Assembly: GCA_022545705.1 (NCBI GenBank)
Contig: JACZQN010000005.1
Location: 1 to 47,458, forward strand
Direction of reading: 5' to 3'
From: Nitrospirota bacterium
GTDB lineage: Bacteria > Nitrospirota > Nitrospiria > Nitrospirales > Nitrospiraceae
Length of the DNA: 47,458 nucleotides
The translations under genes and the position numbers were made by a program. Positions 1-8,142 of the stretch are shown here, one piece after another (position 1 is the stretch's first letter; each line of letters starts with the position of its first letter). The notes under the pieces were generated by a model, which saw only the letters and a program-made list of their open reading frames with translations, was not told where the DNA came from and ran no database searches.

Positions 1-483
1 GACGCGGTGTTGCCGCCCTACTCCGGCCTGGGGCTGTACGGCGGCATCATCGGCGCCGCGATAGGGATCTGGATCTTCGTGCGCGGCAAGGACGTCTCCA
101 TCTCTCGCGCGCTGGACGTGGTCGTGCCGGGCACCCTCCTTGCGCAGGGTATCGCTCGCTGGGGCAACTTCTTCAACCAGGAGCTCTACGGTCCACCCAC
201 GGATCTGCCCTGGGGCATCACCATCGCGGCGGAGAATCGCCTGCCCCAGTACGCAGAGTTGATCGAACACGGGGTGAACGGCTTCCTCGTTGACCCGGAT
301 GAAGGAGATCTTGCGGGAGCGCTGATCGGAGTGCTGTCCGACCCAGGACTCAAGCGGGACATTGCTCGGAGAAACCGGGATCTGGTCGTGAAGATCAGCG
401 ATCAGGATCAAGAGATGTCACGCATGGAGAGTTGGTATTTCAAGCTGGCCGCGGCAAGCTCCAACGGAGGACCGGCCGATTAG
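1..483 (+). pseudogene. Chimeric ORF: Lgt (prolipoprotein diacylglyceryl transferase) fragment joined to a GT4 glycosyltransferase tail
   Basis: The reading frame is open from the first base, so the 5' end lies outside the window. The first ~80 residues match the central part of Lgt, the membrane enzyme that transfers diacylglycerol to prolipoprotein cysteines: GLGLYGGIIG, then RWGNFFNQELYG and PTDLPWG. After RLPQYAEL the text changes to the C-terminal end of a GT4 glycosyltransferase (IEHGVNGFLVDP, then a helical tail), with no Lgt C-terminus. Neither half is complete and no known protein has this order. The first ~230 bases look richer in GC than the rest. The glycosyltransferase tail fits the polysaccharide locus that follows; the Lgt part does not. 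Gene decay by recombination or an assembly mis-join at a contig end could both explain it. I favour the mis-join. Confidence 0.7.
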
Positions 484-565
484 GATGATATACTTACTGA
501 CGCTCGCGATCTGGCAAACCTGCGGACGCACACCGGTTGCGTAGGCTGGGGAGGGGCGCACCACC

Positions 566-1573
566 ATGAGGCCTAAGCGTGCATTGATCACCGGAATCAC
601 GGGCCAGGATGGGTCGTTTCTGACCGAACTGTTGCTATCGAAAGGGTACGAGGTGTACGGCGTCATCCGGCGAGCCAGCACGTTCAACACGGATCGGATT
701 GATCACTTGTACGCGGATCCTCATGAAGAGGGCGCCCGCCTGCGACTGATCTATGGAGATCTCGCCGACGGAAGCTCGTTGAATAAGATGATTCGCACCA
801 TTGAGCCGGACGAGATCTACAACCTGGGAGCCCAGAGCCACGTCCGAGTCAGCTTCGATATTCCGGAATACACGGCTGAAGTAACCGGCTTGGGGACCAT
901 TCGGTTGTTGGAGGGAATCCGGGAGACAGGCCTGACACCTCGTTTCTATCAGGCCTCCAGCAGCGAGCTGTTTGGCAACACGACCGAAGCGCCGCAGAAC
1001 GAACGGACCAAGTTCTACCCGCGCAGTCCCTACGCGGCTGCCAAGGCCTACGCCTACTACATGACCGTGAACTACCGGGAGGCCTATGGGCTGTATGCCT
1101 GCAACGGGATTCTTTTCAACCATGAGTCGCCGCGGCGGGGAGAGACCTTCGTGACCAGGAAGATCACGCGCGCGCTCGCGAACATTAAGCACGGGCGGCA
1201 GCGCGAGCTATTCTTGGGGAATCTCGAGGCCCGGCGTGACTGGGGGTATGCGGGGGATTACGTGGAAGCCATGTGGCTGATGATGCAACAGCCTGAGCCT
1301 GACGATTATGTCATCGCGACTGGAGAGACTCATACTGTCAGGGAATTCCTCGATGAAGCATTCGGCTATGCAGGATTGGATTGGCATGAGTTTGTGAAGA
1401 AAGATCCTCACTACCTGCGGCCGGCTGAAGTAGACCGGTTGCAAGGGGATGCGAGCAAGGCCAGGGAACGCCTGGGATGGAAGCCGCGAGTCGGGTTCAA
1501 GCAGCTCGTGAAAATGATGGTGGATGCCGATATGGCAAGAGTGAAGCAAGAAATCGAGGGCACCGGAAAGTAA
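566..1573 (+). CDS. gmd: GDP-mannose 4,6-dehydratase
   Basis: Converts GDP-D-mannose to GDP-4-keto-6-deoxymannose in the cytoplasm, the first step to GDP-L-fucose and related deoxysugars. It is a short-chain dehydrogenase of 335 residues. The N-terminal NADP-binding loop is [11 protein letters not shown], followed by the Gmd-typical [17 protein letters not shown]. The catalytic pair is in SPYAAAKAY (Tyr156, Lys160), and [16 protein letters not shown] is the family's substrate and tetramer segment. The start ATG has a GGGGAGG ribosome site about 11 bases upstream. The product feeds the fcl gene, which follows after only about 20 bases. The family identity is close to certain; the final sugar depends on fcl. 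Confidence 0.95.
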   Translation: MRPKRALITGITGQDGSFLTELLLSKGYEVYGVIRRASTFNTDRIDHLYADPHEEGARLRLIYGDLADGSSLNKMIRTIEPDEIYNLGAQSHVRVSFDIPEYTAEVTGLGTIRLLEGIRETGLTPRFYQASSSELFGNTTEAPQNERTKFYPRSPYAAAKAYAYYMTVNYREAYGLYACNGILFNHESPRRGETFVTRKITRALANIKHGRQRELFLGNLEARRDWGYAGDYVEAMWLMMQQPEPDDYVIATGETHTVREFLDEAFGYAGLDWHEFVKKDPHYLRPAEVDRLQGDASKARERLGWKPRVGFKQLVKMMVDADMARVKQEIEGTGK

Positions 1574-1592
1574 TGAGCTCCGTGGGTAGGGA

Positions 1593-2534
1593 TTGATGGG
1601 GTATTGGGATACCCAACGGATCCTCGTGACTGGTGGCGCAGGCTTCCTGGGCTCCGCGATTGTGGAGAAGCTTAAAGCCAGGGGTTGCCGCGAGGTGTTT
1701 ATCCCGCGGAGTCGGGATTACAACCTGGTCGAAGCGGATGCTGTTCGGCGACTCTACCAGGACGCGCGGCCGACGTTGGTGATCCATCTGGCCGCCAGAG
1801 TCGGGGGGATCGGCGCCAACCGCGGGAATCCCGCGCGGTTTTTCTATGACACTCTCATGATGGGAGTGCAGGTCCTTGATGGGGCATACCAGGCAGGTGT
1901 TGCAAAGTGTGTGGTGGTCGGGACGGTCTGCGCGTATCCAAAATTCACGCCGGTTCCGTTCCGCGAGGAGGCGATCTGGGAAGGGTACCCTGAAGAAACC
2001 AACGCCCCGTACGGTCTCGCGAAGAAAATGTTGCTGCTGCAGGGCCAGGTGTATCGTCAGCAGTACGGATTCAACACGGTCCACCTCCTGCCCGCCAACA
2101 TGTATGGACCGGGCGATTCGTTCGACCTGAACACCTCGCACGTGATACCGGCGGTTGTTCGGAAGTGTGTCGAAGCGGTGAGGGAAGGTCGGTCGCGAGT
2201 GGAGATGTGGGGCACAGGGAAGGCCACACGGGAATTCCTATACGTCGAGGACGGTGCGGAAGCCGTTCTTCTCGCGGCTGAGCGCTACGACAAGCCGGAA
2301 CCCGTGAACATTGGGACCCGTGTCGAAATGTCGATCTTTGAACTCGTGAAGAAGATCGCCAGCCTCACTGGATTCTCCGGCGAAACCGTCTGGGATCCCT
2401 CAAAGCCTGATGGTCAGCCGCGTCGCTGCCTCGACGTCAGTCGAGCCGAGAAAGAATTCGGTTTTCGGGCGGTCGTTGGGTTGGATGAAGGTCTCCGACG
2501 AACCGTCGAGTGGTACACTTCGAAGACGCGCTGA
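1593..2534 (+). CDS. fcl: GDP-L-fucose synthase (epimerase/reductase)
   Basis: Epimerises and reduces GDP-4-keto-6-deoxymannose to GDP-L-fucose with NADPH. It is an extended SDR of about 313 residues: N-terminal [13 protein letters not shown] nucleotide loop, [12 protein letters not shown] (typical of Fcl/WcaG), [14 protein letters not shown], catalytic Tyr and Lys in APYGLAKKM (about Tyr140/Lys144), and the substrate segment [10 protein letters not shown]. Two start codons are adjacent, TTG at 1593 and ATG at 1596; the ATG is the more likely, preceded by GTAGGG. It lies directly after gmd in the same direction, so the two probably form one transcript supplying GDP-fucose for the glycan. Confidence 0.93.
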   Translation: MMGYWDTQRILVTGGAGFLGSAIVEKLKARGCREVFIPRSRDYNLVEADAVRRLYQDARPTLVIHLAARVGGIGANRGNPARFFYDTLMMGVQVLDGAYQAGVAKCVVVGTVCAYPKFTPVPFREEAIWEGYPEETNAPYGLAKKMLLLQGQVYRQQYGFNTVHLLPANMYGPGDSFDLNTSHVIPAVVRKCVEAVREGRSRVEMWGTGKATREFLYVEDGAEAVLLAAERYDKPEPVNIGTRVEMSIFELVKKIASLTGFSGETVWDPSKPDGQPRRCLDVSRAEKEFGFRAVVGLDEGLRRTVEWYTSKTR

Positions 2535-2593
2535 TGCTCCCTTGATTGGAGTGATATGGTGCGCGAACAAGCGACAGTTCAATACTGTGGATT

Positions 2594-2601
2594 GGGGGGG
2601 G
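2594..2601 (+). repeat. G8 homopolymer tract in the asnB leader
   Basis: Eight consecutive G residues lie 37 bases before the asnB start codon. A second G8 lies inside the next gene at 4608-4615. Runs of this length are uncommon in this window; another G8 occurs at 26245-26252. The run is seen directly. Any role, such as slipped-strand variation of leader length, is inference. Confidence 0.5.
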
Positions 2602-2638
2602 CCGTGCCTGCCCCACTGATACCGGGTTCAGGTGCGAA

Positions 2639-4591
2639 ATGTGCGGCATCGCGGGTATCTACAGCACGGTAGGCAAACCAGTTGATTGCCGGGTCCTGCA
2701 GGCGATGGGCCAGGCCCAGGCCCATCGCGGTCCGGATGGGGAAGGCTACGTGCTCCTTGACCCATCAGGTAAGCAGAAGCCAGCCTCAGTCGTGGGTCGG
2801 CTGACTGAGGCCAGAGTTCCCCTGTCTCCGCGCCATACTGTGGCGCTGGCGCACCGCCGGTTAGCGATTCTCGACCTGTCGGCGCTCGGCGCTCAACCCA
2901 TGACCTCGGAGGACCGCCGAGATTGGATTACCTATAACGGAGAACTCTACAACTACGTTGAGTTGCGCGCAGAACTGCGTGCCAAAGGGTATCGCTTTCG
3001 CTCCACTTCTGACACAGAGGTTTTGCTGGCTGCGTACAGGGAATGGGGAGAGGACTGTCTTGGACGTTTTAACGGCATGTTTGCCTTTGCACTCTGGGAT
3101 GGAGTCCGAGGGCGTCTGTTTTGCGCGAGAGATCGCCTAGGGGAAAAACCGTTCTACTATGGATGGGATGGGGAACGATTTGTGTTTGCGTCTGAGATTA
3201 AAGCGCTGCTCCTGGCTTACCGGCGGCCCAAGCCTAACCAGCGTGCGGTGTTCGAGTACCTCGACAGTGCCATGCTCGACCACACTGACGGAACGTTCTT
3301 CGAAGGGATTCAGCAGCTGCTCCCTGCGCACTTTCTGATCGTGCAGGGTGCGACGCTCACGAGCGCCCGATACTGGGCCCTCCCGGTTGGAACGAGGCTG
3401 GAGCCGGACTCCGCACGCGGCGGAGCTGAGCGGTTACGTGAGCTGCTGTGCGACTCGGTTCGGATTCGCTTGCGAAGTGACGTACCGGTCGGGTCCTGCC
3501 TGAGCGGCGGATTGGATTCCTCTTCCATTGTGTGCCTGATGAGAGCTGTTGGAAACGGCCAAGTGCCACTCAGAACATTCTCGTCATGTTTTGAGGACCC
3601 CGCCTATGACGAACGGCAATTTATCGCGCCCGTCGTTCAGCAAACCAAGGCCGAGGCACACTACGCCTTTCCCGATCCCAAGGAGTTGGCCGATACAGTC
3701 GGCCGGTTGATCTGGCAGCAGGATGAACCGTTCGGCTCGACGAGCATCTTTGCCCAGTGGAACGTCATGCGACTCGCGTCTCAGCAAGGAGTGAAAGTGA
3801 TCTTAGATGGGCAAGGCGCGGACGAACTGCTCGCTGGGTACCAGGGGTTCTATGGTGCGTACTATGCCGACCTTTTGGCAACGGGGAGAGCGGTCGCTTT
3901 CTTGCGAGAATGGTGCGCGTACCGACGCCTGCATGGACCACTATCCCGCTACGCTCTCGCAAATCTCGTACGATCGTTTATGCCCGAACCTTTCGTCAAC
4001 TTCATCCGGAGTCGTCTCACGGGCAGCGCAACATGGTTGGATCAGGGTTTTCGACGGCAGCATCTCAGATCTCACGACTCGGTAGCGGAGCCACGTTCGA
4101 ATGTGCAAGGCCTCGAATACCGACTGCTGACGGGGAACGGACTCCGGGCGTTGCTACGTTATGAGGACCGGAACTCTATGGCATTCGGCATCGAAGCACG
4201 GCTCCCGTTTTTGGACCACCGCCTTGTTGAATTTCTTTATGGGCTCGGCGCCCATTTGAAGATCAGAGACGGATGGACGAAAGCCGTGCTCAGAGATGCC
4301 ATGGACGGCCTCTTGCCTGAGGCGGTACGGTGGCGGTCGGACAAGATGGGATTTGTGACCCCTGAAGATCACTGGTTTCGGAGCGAGCTTCGAGACTCCG
4401 GACGAGCGATCTTGTCTGATGACAGAGCGCGCCTTCGAGGGTATCTGAACGTCGAGGCGGCACTACAAGCGTTCGATGACCATGTCGCCGGTCGAGTGAA
4501 CATTGGCAATGCGATCTGGCGGTGGATTAACGTGGAACTCTGGAGCCGCTGTTTTGTGGATCGAGATTCATGCACCGAACCTATGTGCTGA
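2639..4591 (+). CDS. asnB: Asparagine synthetase (glutamine-hydrolysing), class II amidotransferase
   Basis: A 650-residue AsnB-type enzyme that uses glutamine-derived ammonia and ATP to amidate an aspartate or similar carboxylate. The protein begins MCGIAGIY, so Cys2 is the N-terminal nucleophile after Met removal. AHRGPDGEG and YNGELYNY mark the class II glutaminase domain (to about residue 210). The synthetase domain has the PP-loop SGGLDSS at 289-295 and LDGQGADELLAGY. The ribosome site AGGTG lies 5 bases before the ATG, and the gene overlaps the next glycosyltransferase by 22 bases. AsnB-like genes are common in exopolysaccharide clusters, where they may amidate sugar acids instead of free aspartate; which applies here cannot be told from sequence. 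Confidence 0.92.
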   Translation: MCGIAGIYSTVGKPVDCRVLQAMGQAQAHRGPDGEGYVLLDPSGKQKPASVVGRLTEARVPLSPRHTVALAHRRLAILDLSALGAQPMTSEDRRDWITYNGELYNYVELRAELRAKGYRFRSTSDTEVLLAAYREWGEDCLGRFNGMFAFALWDGVRGRLFCARDRLGEKPFYYGWDGERFVFASEIKALLLAYRRPKPNQRAVFEYLDSAMLDHTDGTFFEGIQQLLPAHFLIVQGATLTSARYWALPVGTRLEPDSARGGAERLRELLCDSVRIRLRSDVPVGSCLSGGLDSSSIVCLMRAVGNGQVPLRTFSSCFEDPAYDERQFIAPVVQQTKAEAHYAFPDPKELADTVGRLIWQQDEPFGSTSIFAQWNVMRLASQQGVKVILDGQGADELLAGYQGFYGAYYADLLATGRAVAFLREWCAYRRLHGPLSRYALANLVRSFMPEPFVNFIRSRLTGSATWLDQGFRRQHLRSHDSVAEPRSNVQGLEYRLLTGNGLRALLRYEDRNSMAFGIEARLPFLDHRLVEFLYGLGAHLKIRDGWTKAVLRDAMDGLLPEAVRWRSDKMGFVTPEDHWFRSELRDSGRAILSDDRARLRGYLNVEAALQAFDDHVAGRVNIGNAIWRWINVELWSRCFVDRDSCTEPMC

Positions 4592-5724
4592 TTAACAACA
4601 CCAGCTTGGGGGGGGCCGAGCGGCGGCTGGGGCGCCTCTTTGCCCGAATGGCAAAGACTGATGCGGGCTCCTGTCTGGTCGTGAACGAGATGCTGTGGCG
4701 TCAGCTCCTCGCGGCCGGTGTGGTAACGGAGGAGGAAACCAGAGTCTGGCGTCTGGCTGAGCCCTGCTCGAAGCTGGCTGTAGGGTTGGGGCTATGGAGA
4801 GGTTCTCTGTCGTTTTGGATTAAAAAGCTAGACTATTTGTTCTTTGCATGCTTGCTGCTCATCCGCTACACATGCGCTCGACGTCGGCTGTTCCATCTGG
4901 CCTTGGGAGGAACCTACGTCGCGCTCCCGCTGATGCTGGTGAGACCTGGTCATCGGTTCGTGAACTCGGTGACGAACCGCAACCTCGCTGGCCTGGTCGG
5001 TGTACCGTGGGCGCTCCCGATCTATCGGTTTGCCCTCAGTCGATGCGATGCGATCGATGCTCTGTCCACTGGTATACGCGCTGATTTGAGTCAGCGAGGA
5101 ATCGCGGTCAGAAAGATTGTTACCTCGCCCGGGAGTGTCGTCGATCTCGACCGCTATTACCCCGCTGCGGAAAAGGAGCCGTGGGTCGTCTTTGCGGGAC
5201 GGTTCGTAGAAGAGAAGAGGCCTGTGCTGTTCCTCGAAGCGATACCGGCCATCGTCCAGGCAGTGCCGTCCGCTCGATTCTTCCTATTGGGAGAAGGCCC
5301 GCTTCGTTCAGCCATCGATGAGACATTGGACCGATTGCAACTTCGCCGAAGGGTCCAAGTCGGATTCCTGCCGGACCCTGTCCCGGTGCTGAGCAAAGCG
5401 TGCGTGTTTGTGTCCTTGCAGCGACAGGATAATTACCCGTCTCAGAGTTTGTTGGAGGCGATGGCCTGCGGTGCCGTGCCGGTTGCGACCGATGTTGGGT
5501 TGACATGGCAATTGGTAGACGAGACAACGGGCATCCGGGTGAAACCGGACCTGGCACACATCGCTGAGTCAGTCAGCGAGCTGTTGAAGGATCCACCACG
5601 CTGCGACCGGCTTGGGCAGGCAGGGCGGCGTCGCGTGGCAGAGCAGCATTCGGAAGAACGCTATCGTCAGCATCTTGTCGCTCTTTACGCAGGTGTGGAA
5701 CCGCGTGGTGAATGTGATGACTAG
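4570..5724 (+). CDS. Glycosyltransferase, GT4-like (group 1)
   Basis: A 384-residue GT-B fold glycosyltransferase that would transfer a nucleotide-activated sugar to a lipid-linked glycan at the inner membrane. The N-terminus carries a loop like the family's GGAER motif (SLGGAERRLGRLFARM). The C-terminal donor-binding half has VVFAGRFVEEKRP, FFLLGEGPLR and the acidic EX7E-type segment QSLLEAMACGAVPVATDVG. The gene starts inside the 3' end of asnB, so the two are translationally coupled. A G8 run spans codons 13-16 (4608-4615); a one-base slip there would truncate the protein. Donor and acceptor sugars cannot be predicted. Confidence 0.85.
   Translation: MHRTYVLINNTSLGGAERRLGRLFARMAKTDAGSCLVVNEMLWRQLLAAGVVTEEETRVWRLAEPCSKLAVGLGLWRGSLSFWIKKLDYLFFACLLLIRYTCARRRLFHLALGGTYVALPLMLVRPGHRFVNSVTNRNLAGLVGVPWALPIYRFALSRCDAIDALSTGIRADLSQRGIAVRKIVTSPGSVVDLDRYYPAAEKEPWVVFAGRFVEEKRPVLFLEAIPAIVQAVPSARFFLLGEGPLRSAIDETLDRLQLRRRVQVGFLPDPVPVLSKACVFVSLQRQDNYPSQSLLEAMACGAVPVATDVGLTWQLVDETTGIRVKPDLAHIAESVSELLKDPPRCDRLGQAGRRRVAEQHSEERYRQHLVALYAGVEPRGECDD
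4608..4615 (+). repeat. G8 homopolymer tract in the 5' coding part of a glycosyltransferase
   Basis: Eight Gs encode the Gly-Gly of the SLGGAE loop close to the start of the gene. Length changes of one or two bases would shift the frame after about 15 codons. Poly-G tracts at the start of surface-glycan glycosyltransferase genes are known phase-variation sites in other bacteria. Eight is short for that, and slippage here is only a possibility. Confidence 0.5.
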
Positions 5725-5752
5725 AAACACTACACATCCAATCTAGACCTCT

Positions 5753-6826
5753 ATGGAAAGCTCGGAGATGCTCCTCTACGTGTTGACCTTTACCCTCGCG
5801 CTTCTGCTGTCCCTCTATGCTGTCCCGTTAGCGCGACAGGCGGCGCTGAAGTACGGCATTGTGGACAGCCCTGACGGACAACTGAAACGTCAAGGTGAGC
5901 CGGTTCCGTATCTCGGCGGGCTCGCCATCTACTTAGCATTCCTGGTGAGCCTCGCGTTCACCTTTGAATTCAGGCAGGACGTCCTGGGCATCGTGCTGGC
6001 GGGGACGCTGGTGATGACCCTGGGGTTGATTGATGACTTCGGCGTTCTGACTCCAGGCACTAAGCTGGCGGGCCAGTTCCTTGCTGTCTTCGTCCTCATC
6101 AAGAGCGGGATCAGGATCGAGATCGCTGCTCTCCCGGACTGGCTGGCGCTTGCGCTGACCGTGGCCTGGATGATCGGTATCATCAATGCGTTTAACCTTC
6201 TTGACATCATGGACGGGCTCTCGGCCGGCGTCGGTCTCATCAGCGCCGCGGTCTTGTTGGTTGTAGCCCTGCTCAACGGAGACACCACAATCGCAGTCAT
6301 GTTGGCAGCCTTGGTCGGGAGCCTGTTGGGCTTCCTCTGGTACAACTTCCATCCGGCGAAGATCTACATGGGCGACGCCGGAGCGATGTTCCTTGGCTTG
6401 ATGCTGGGTGCGCTGTCTATGATCGGCCAGTACACGGGATCCCATCACGTTTCACTGCTTACGCCGGTGCTGATCCTGGGAGTCCCGATCTTCGACACGC
6501 TGTTCGTGATGTATATCCGGTTCCGGCGAGGCCTTCCGGTGTTCCTGGGCAGCCCCGACCACATGGCCCTCAGGCTCCGCCACTGGGGCCTCACCGTGCC
6601 CCAGGTGGTGGTGCTGAGCTGCCTGGCGACAGCTTTGATGGGCGGGATCGGCCTGGCTGTCATGGTAGTCGGGGAAGAGGTCGCGTTGCTGCTCATCGGC
6701 CTCACGGTCATGACTCTCGGGATTGCGGCGGTGGTCCTGCGACGGGTGGAAATGAGTCACCCCGCCGAGTTGTCGTTCCGTCGTGTTGCGGCTCCTGACG
6801 GACGGAGCGGGGAGTCCCGGTCATGA
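5753..6826 (+). CDS. Undecaprenyl-phosphate sugar-1-phosphate transferase, WecA/TagO-like
   Basis: A polytopic membrane enzyme of 357 residues in the MraY/WecA/TagO family. It would transfer a sugar-1-phosphate from its UDP form, usually GlcNAc-1-P, to undecaprenyl phosphate and so start glycan assembly. Family landmarks appear in order: DSPDGQLKRQGEPVPYLGG, the LGLIDDFG aspartates, NAFNLLDIMDGLSAG, the cytoplasmic loop IYMGDAGAMFLG, and the late PDHMALRLRHWGLT loop with its histidines. A second ATG at 5768 begins MLLYVLTF and has GGAAAG about 7 bases upstream, so it may be the true start. The stop overlaps the next start as ATGA, which couples translation to the flavoprotein. Confidence 0.88.
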   Translation: MESSEMLLYVLTFTLALLLSLYAVPLARQAALKYGIVDSPDGQLKRQGEPVPYLGGLAIYLAFLVSLAFTFEFRQDVLGIVLAGTLVMTLGLIDDFGVLTPGTKLAGQFLAVFVLIKSGIRIEIAALPDWLALALTVAWMIGIINAFNLLDIMDGLSAGVGLISAAVLLVVALLNGDTTIAVMLAALVGSLLGFLWYNFHPAKIYMGDAGAMFLGLMLGALSMIGQYTGSHHVSLLTPVLILGVPIFDTLFVMYIRFRRGLPVFLGSPDHMALRLRHWGLTVPQVVVLSCLATALMGGIGLAVMVVGEEVALLLIGLTVMTLGIAAVVLRRVEMSHPAELSFRRVAAPDGRSGESRS

Positions 6827-8142
6827 TCGTCATTGTCGGAGCTGGTCTCGCTGGCTTGAGCACCGCCTTGCATCTGAGCGGCGTCCCGTATCGTGTATTC
6901 GAAAAGGAAAAGGAGGCGGGGGGACTTTGTCGGTCGTATCAAAAAGATGGCTTTACGTTCGACGTGACCGGACATCTCTTGCACTTTCGCCAGGCTGAGA
7001 TCAAAGCTCTCGTCGAAGGTCTGTTGCGTGGACTGCTAAAGAAACACAGCCGCCGCTCCTTCATCTATTCTCACCGCACCTACACGGAGTATCCCTTCCA
7101 GGTGAACACCTATGGACTGCCGCCGGAGGTCGTCCGCGAATGTCTCTTGGGGTTCATAGACACGTTGACCAACCCTGCCAGAACGGCATCGGAAGACCGC
7201 TCGTTCAAGGCCTGGATTCTGGAGAACCTCGGAGAGGGAATGGCCAAGCATTTCATGGTGCCGTTCAACGAGAAGCTGTGGCAGGTGTCACTGGATGAAC
7301 TCACCTCAGATTGGGTCTCGTGGCTGATCCCGAAGCCGGACCTCAAGGACGTGGTCAACGGGGCTCTGGGGATCAAGGACAAGGCGTTCGGCTATAACCC
7401 TTCATTTCTGTACCCGGCTCAGGGTGGAATCGGGGCCTTGCCGAAAGCGTTCCTGTCCGGCGTGGGCGAGATTGCCTATGGGAGCGAGCTGGTCGAGGTT
7501 GACACGGGCCGGCGACGGGCCGTATTCCAGGATGGCCGCCAAGGAGGGCGTGTCGAGGAGTACGAGATACTCGTCTCCACGATTCCGATTCCGGAATTGG
7601 TCCACCGATGTACCGACCTCCCCAAGGCGATCCGCGAAGCGGCTGCGAGTCTGCGCTGGGTATCTGTGTACAATGTCAACCTTGGGGTGGCACGGGAACG
7701 GATCTCCGACAAGCACTGGATTTATTTTCCGGAACCGGAGTACCCATTCTACCGGGCCGGATTCCCCATGAATTTTTCTCCGGCGATGGGGCAGTCCGGG
7801 TGCAGTTCTCTGTACGTGGAGGTTTCCCACCTGCCGTCAGCCCTGACTCCGCCGGCTGAATTACTCAAGCGGATCCGGGAGGGAATGGAACTCGCTGGCA
7901 TTTTCCGGCCTGACGATGAAATCGTGGTGGCTGATGTCCGCGATATCAAGTATGCCTATGTCCTGTTTGACAGACATCGGGCACGCGCGCTGCCAGCCAT
8001 CTTGGAGGAGTTGGAAGCCAGGGGAATCTATTCAATTGGTCGGTACGGCCGCTGGGAACATACCTCTATGGAAGATGCAATTAGCCAGGGGAAAAACCTG
8101 GCTGATCGTCTGAAGACAATGGCTATTGGAGGAGTATCCTGA
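6823..8142 (+). CDS. FAD-dependent oxidoreductase, UDP-galactopyranose mutase / amine oxidase-like
   Basis: A 439-residue flavoprotein. The N-terminus has the Rossmann loop VGAGLAGLS (Gly6, Gly8, Gly11), the end-of-strand acidic residue in FEKEKEAGGLCRS, and FDVTGHLLHF. This layout is shared by UDP-galactopyranose mutases and protoporphyrinogen/amine-oxidase-like enzymes. The central KHFMVPFNEKLWQ also resembles sugar-mutase relatives. It overlaps the WecA-like gene by four bases (ATGA) and is followed by a coupled glycosyltransferase, so a role in sugar-nucleotide or lipid-linked sugar modification is likely. A true UGM normally has about 370-390 residues, so this is a longer relative and the reaction is unproven. 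Confidence 0.75.
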   Translation: MIVIVGAGLAGLSTALHLSGVPYRVFEKEKEAGGLCRSYQKDGFTFDVTGHLLHFRQAEIKALVEGLLRGLLKKHSRRSFIYSHRTYTEYPFQVNTYGLPPEVVRECLLGFIDTLTNPARTASEDRSFKAWILENLGEGMAKHFMVPFNEKLWQVSLDELTSDWVSWLIPKPDLKDVVNGALGIKDKAFGYNPSFLYPAQGGIGALPKAFLSGVGEIAYGSELVEVDTGRRRAVFQDGRQGGRVEEYEILVSTIPIPELVHRCTDLPKAIREAAASLRWVSVYNVNLGVARERISDKHWIYFPEPEYPFYRAGFPMNFSPAMGQSGCSSLYVEVSHLPSALTPPAELLKRIREGMELAGIFRPDDEIVVADVRDIKYAYVLFDRHRARALPAILEELEARGIYSIGRYGRWEHTSMEDAISQGKNLADRLKTMAIGGVS

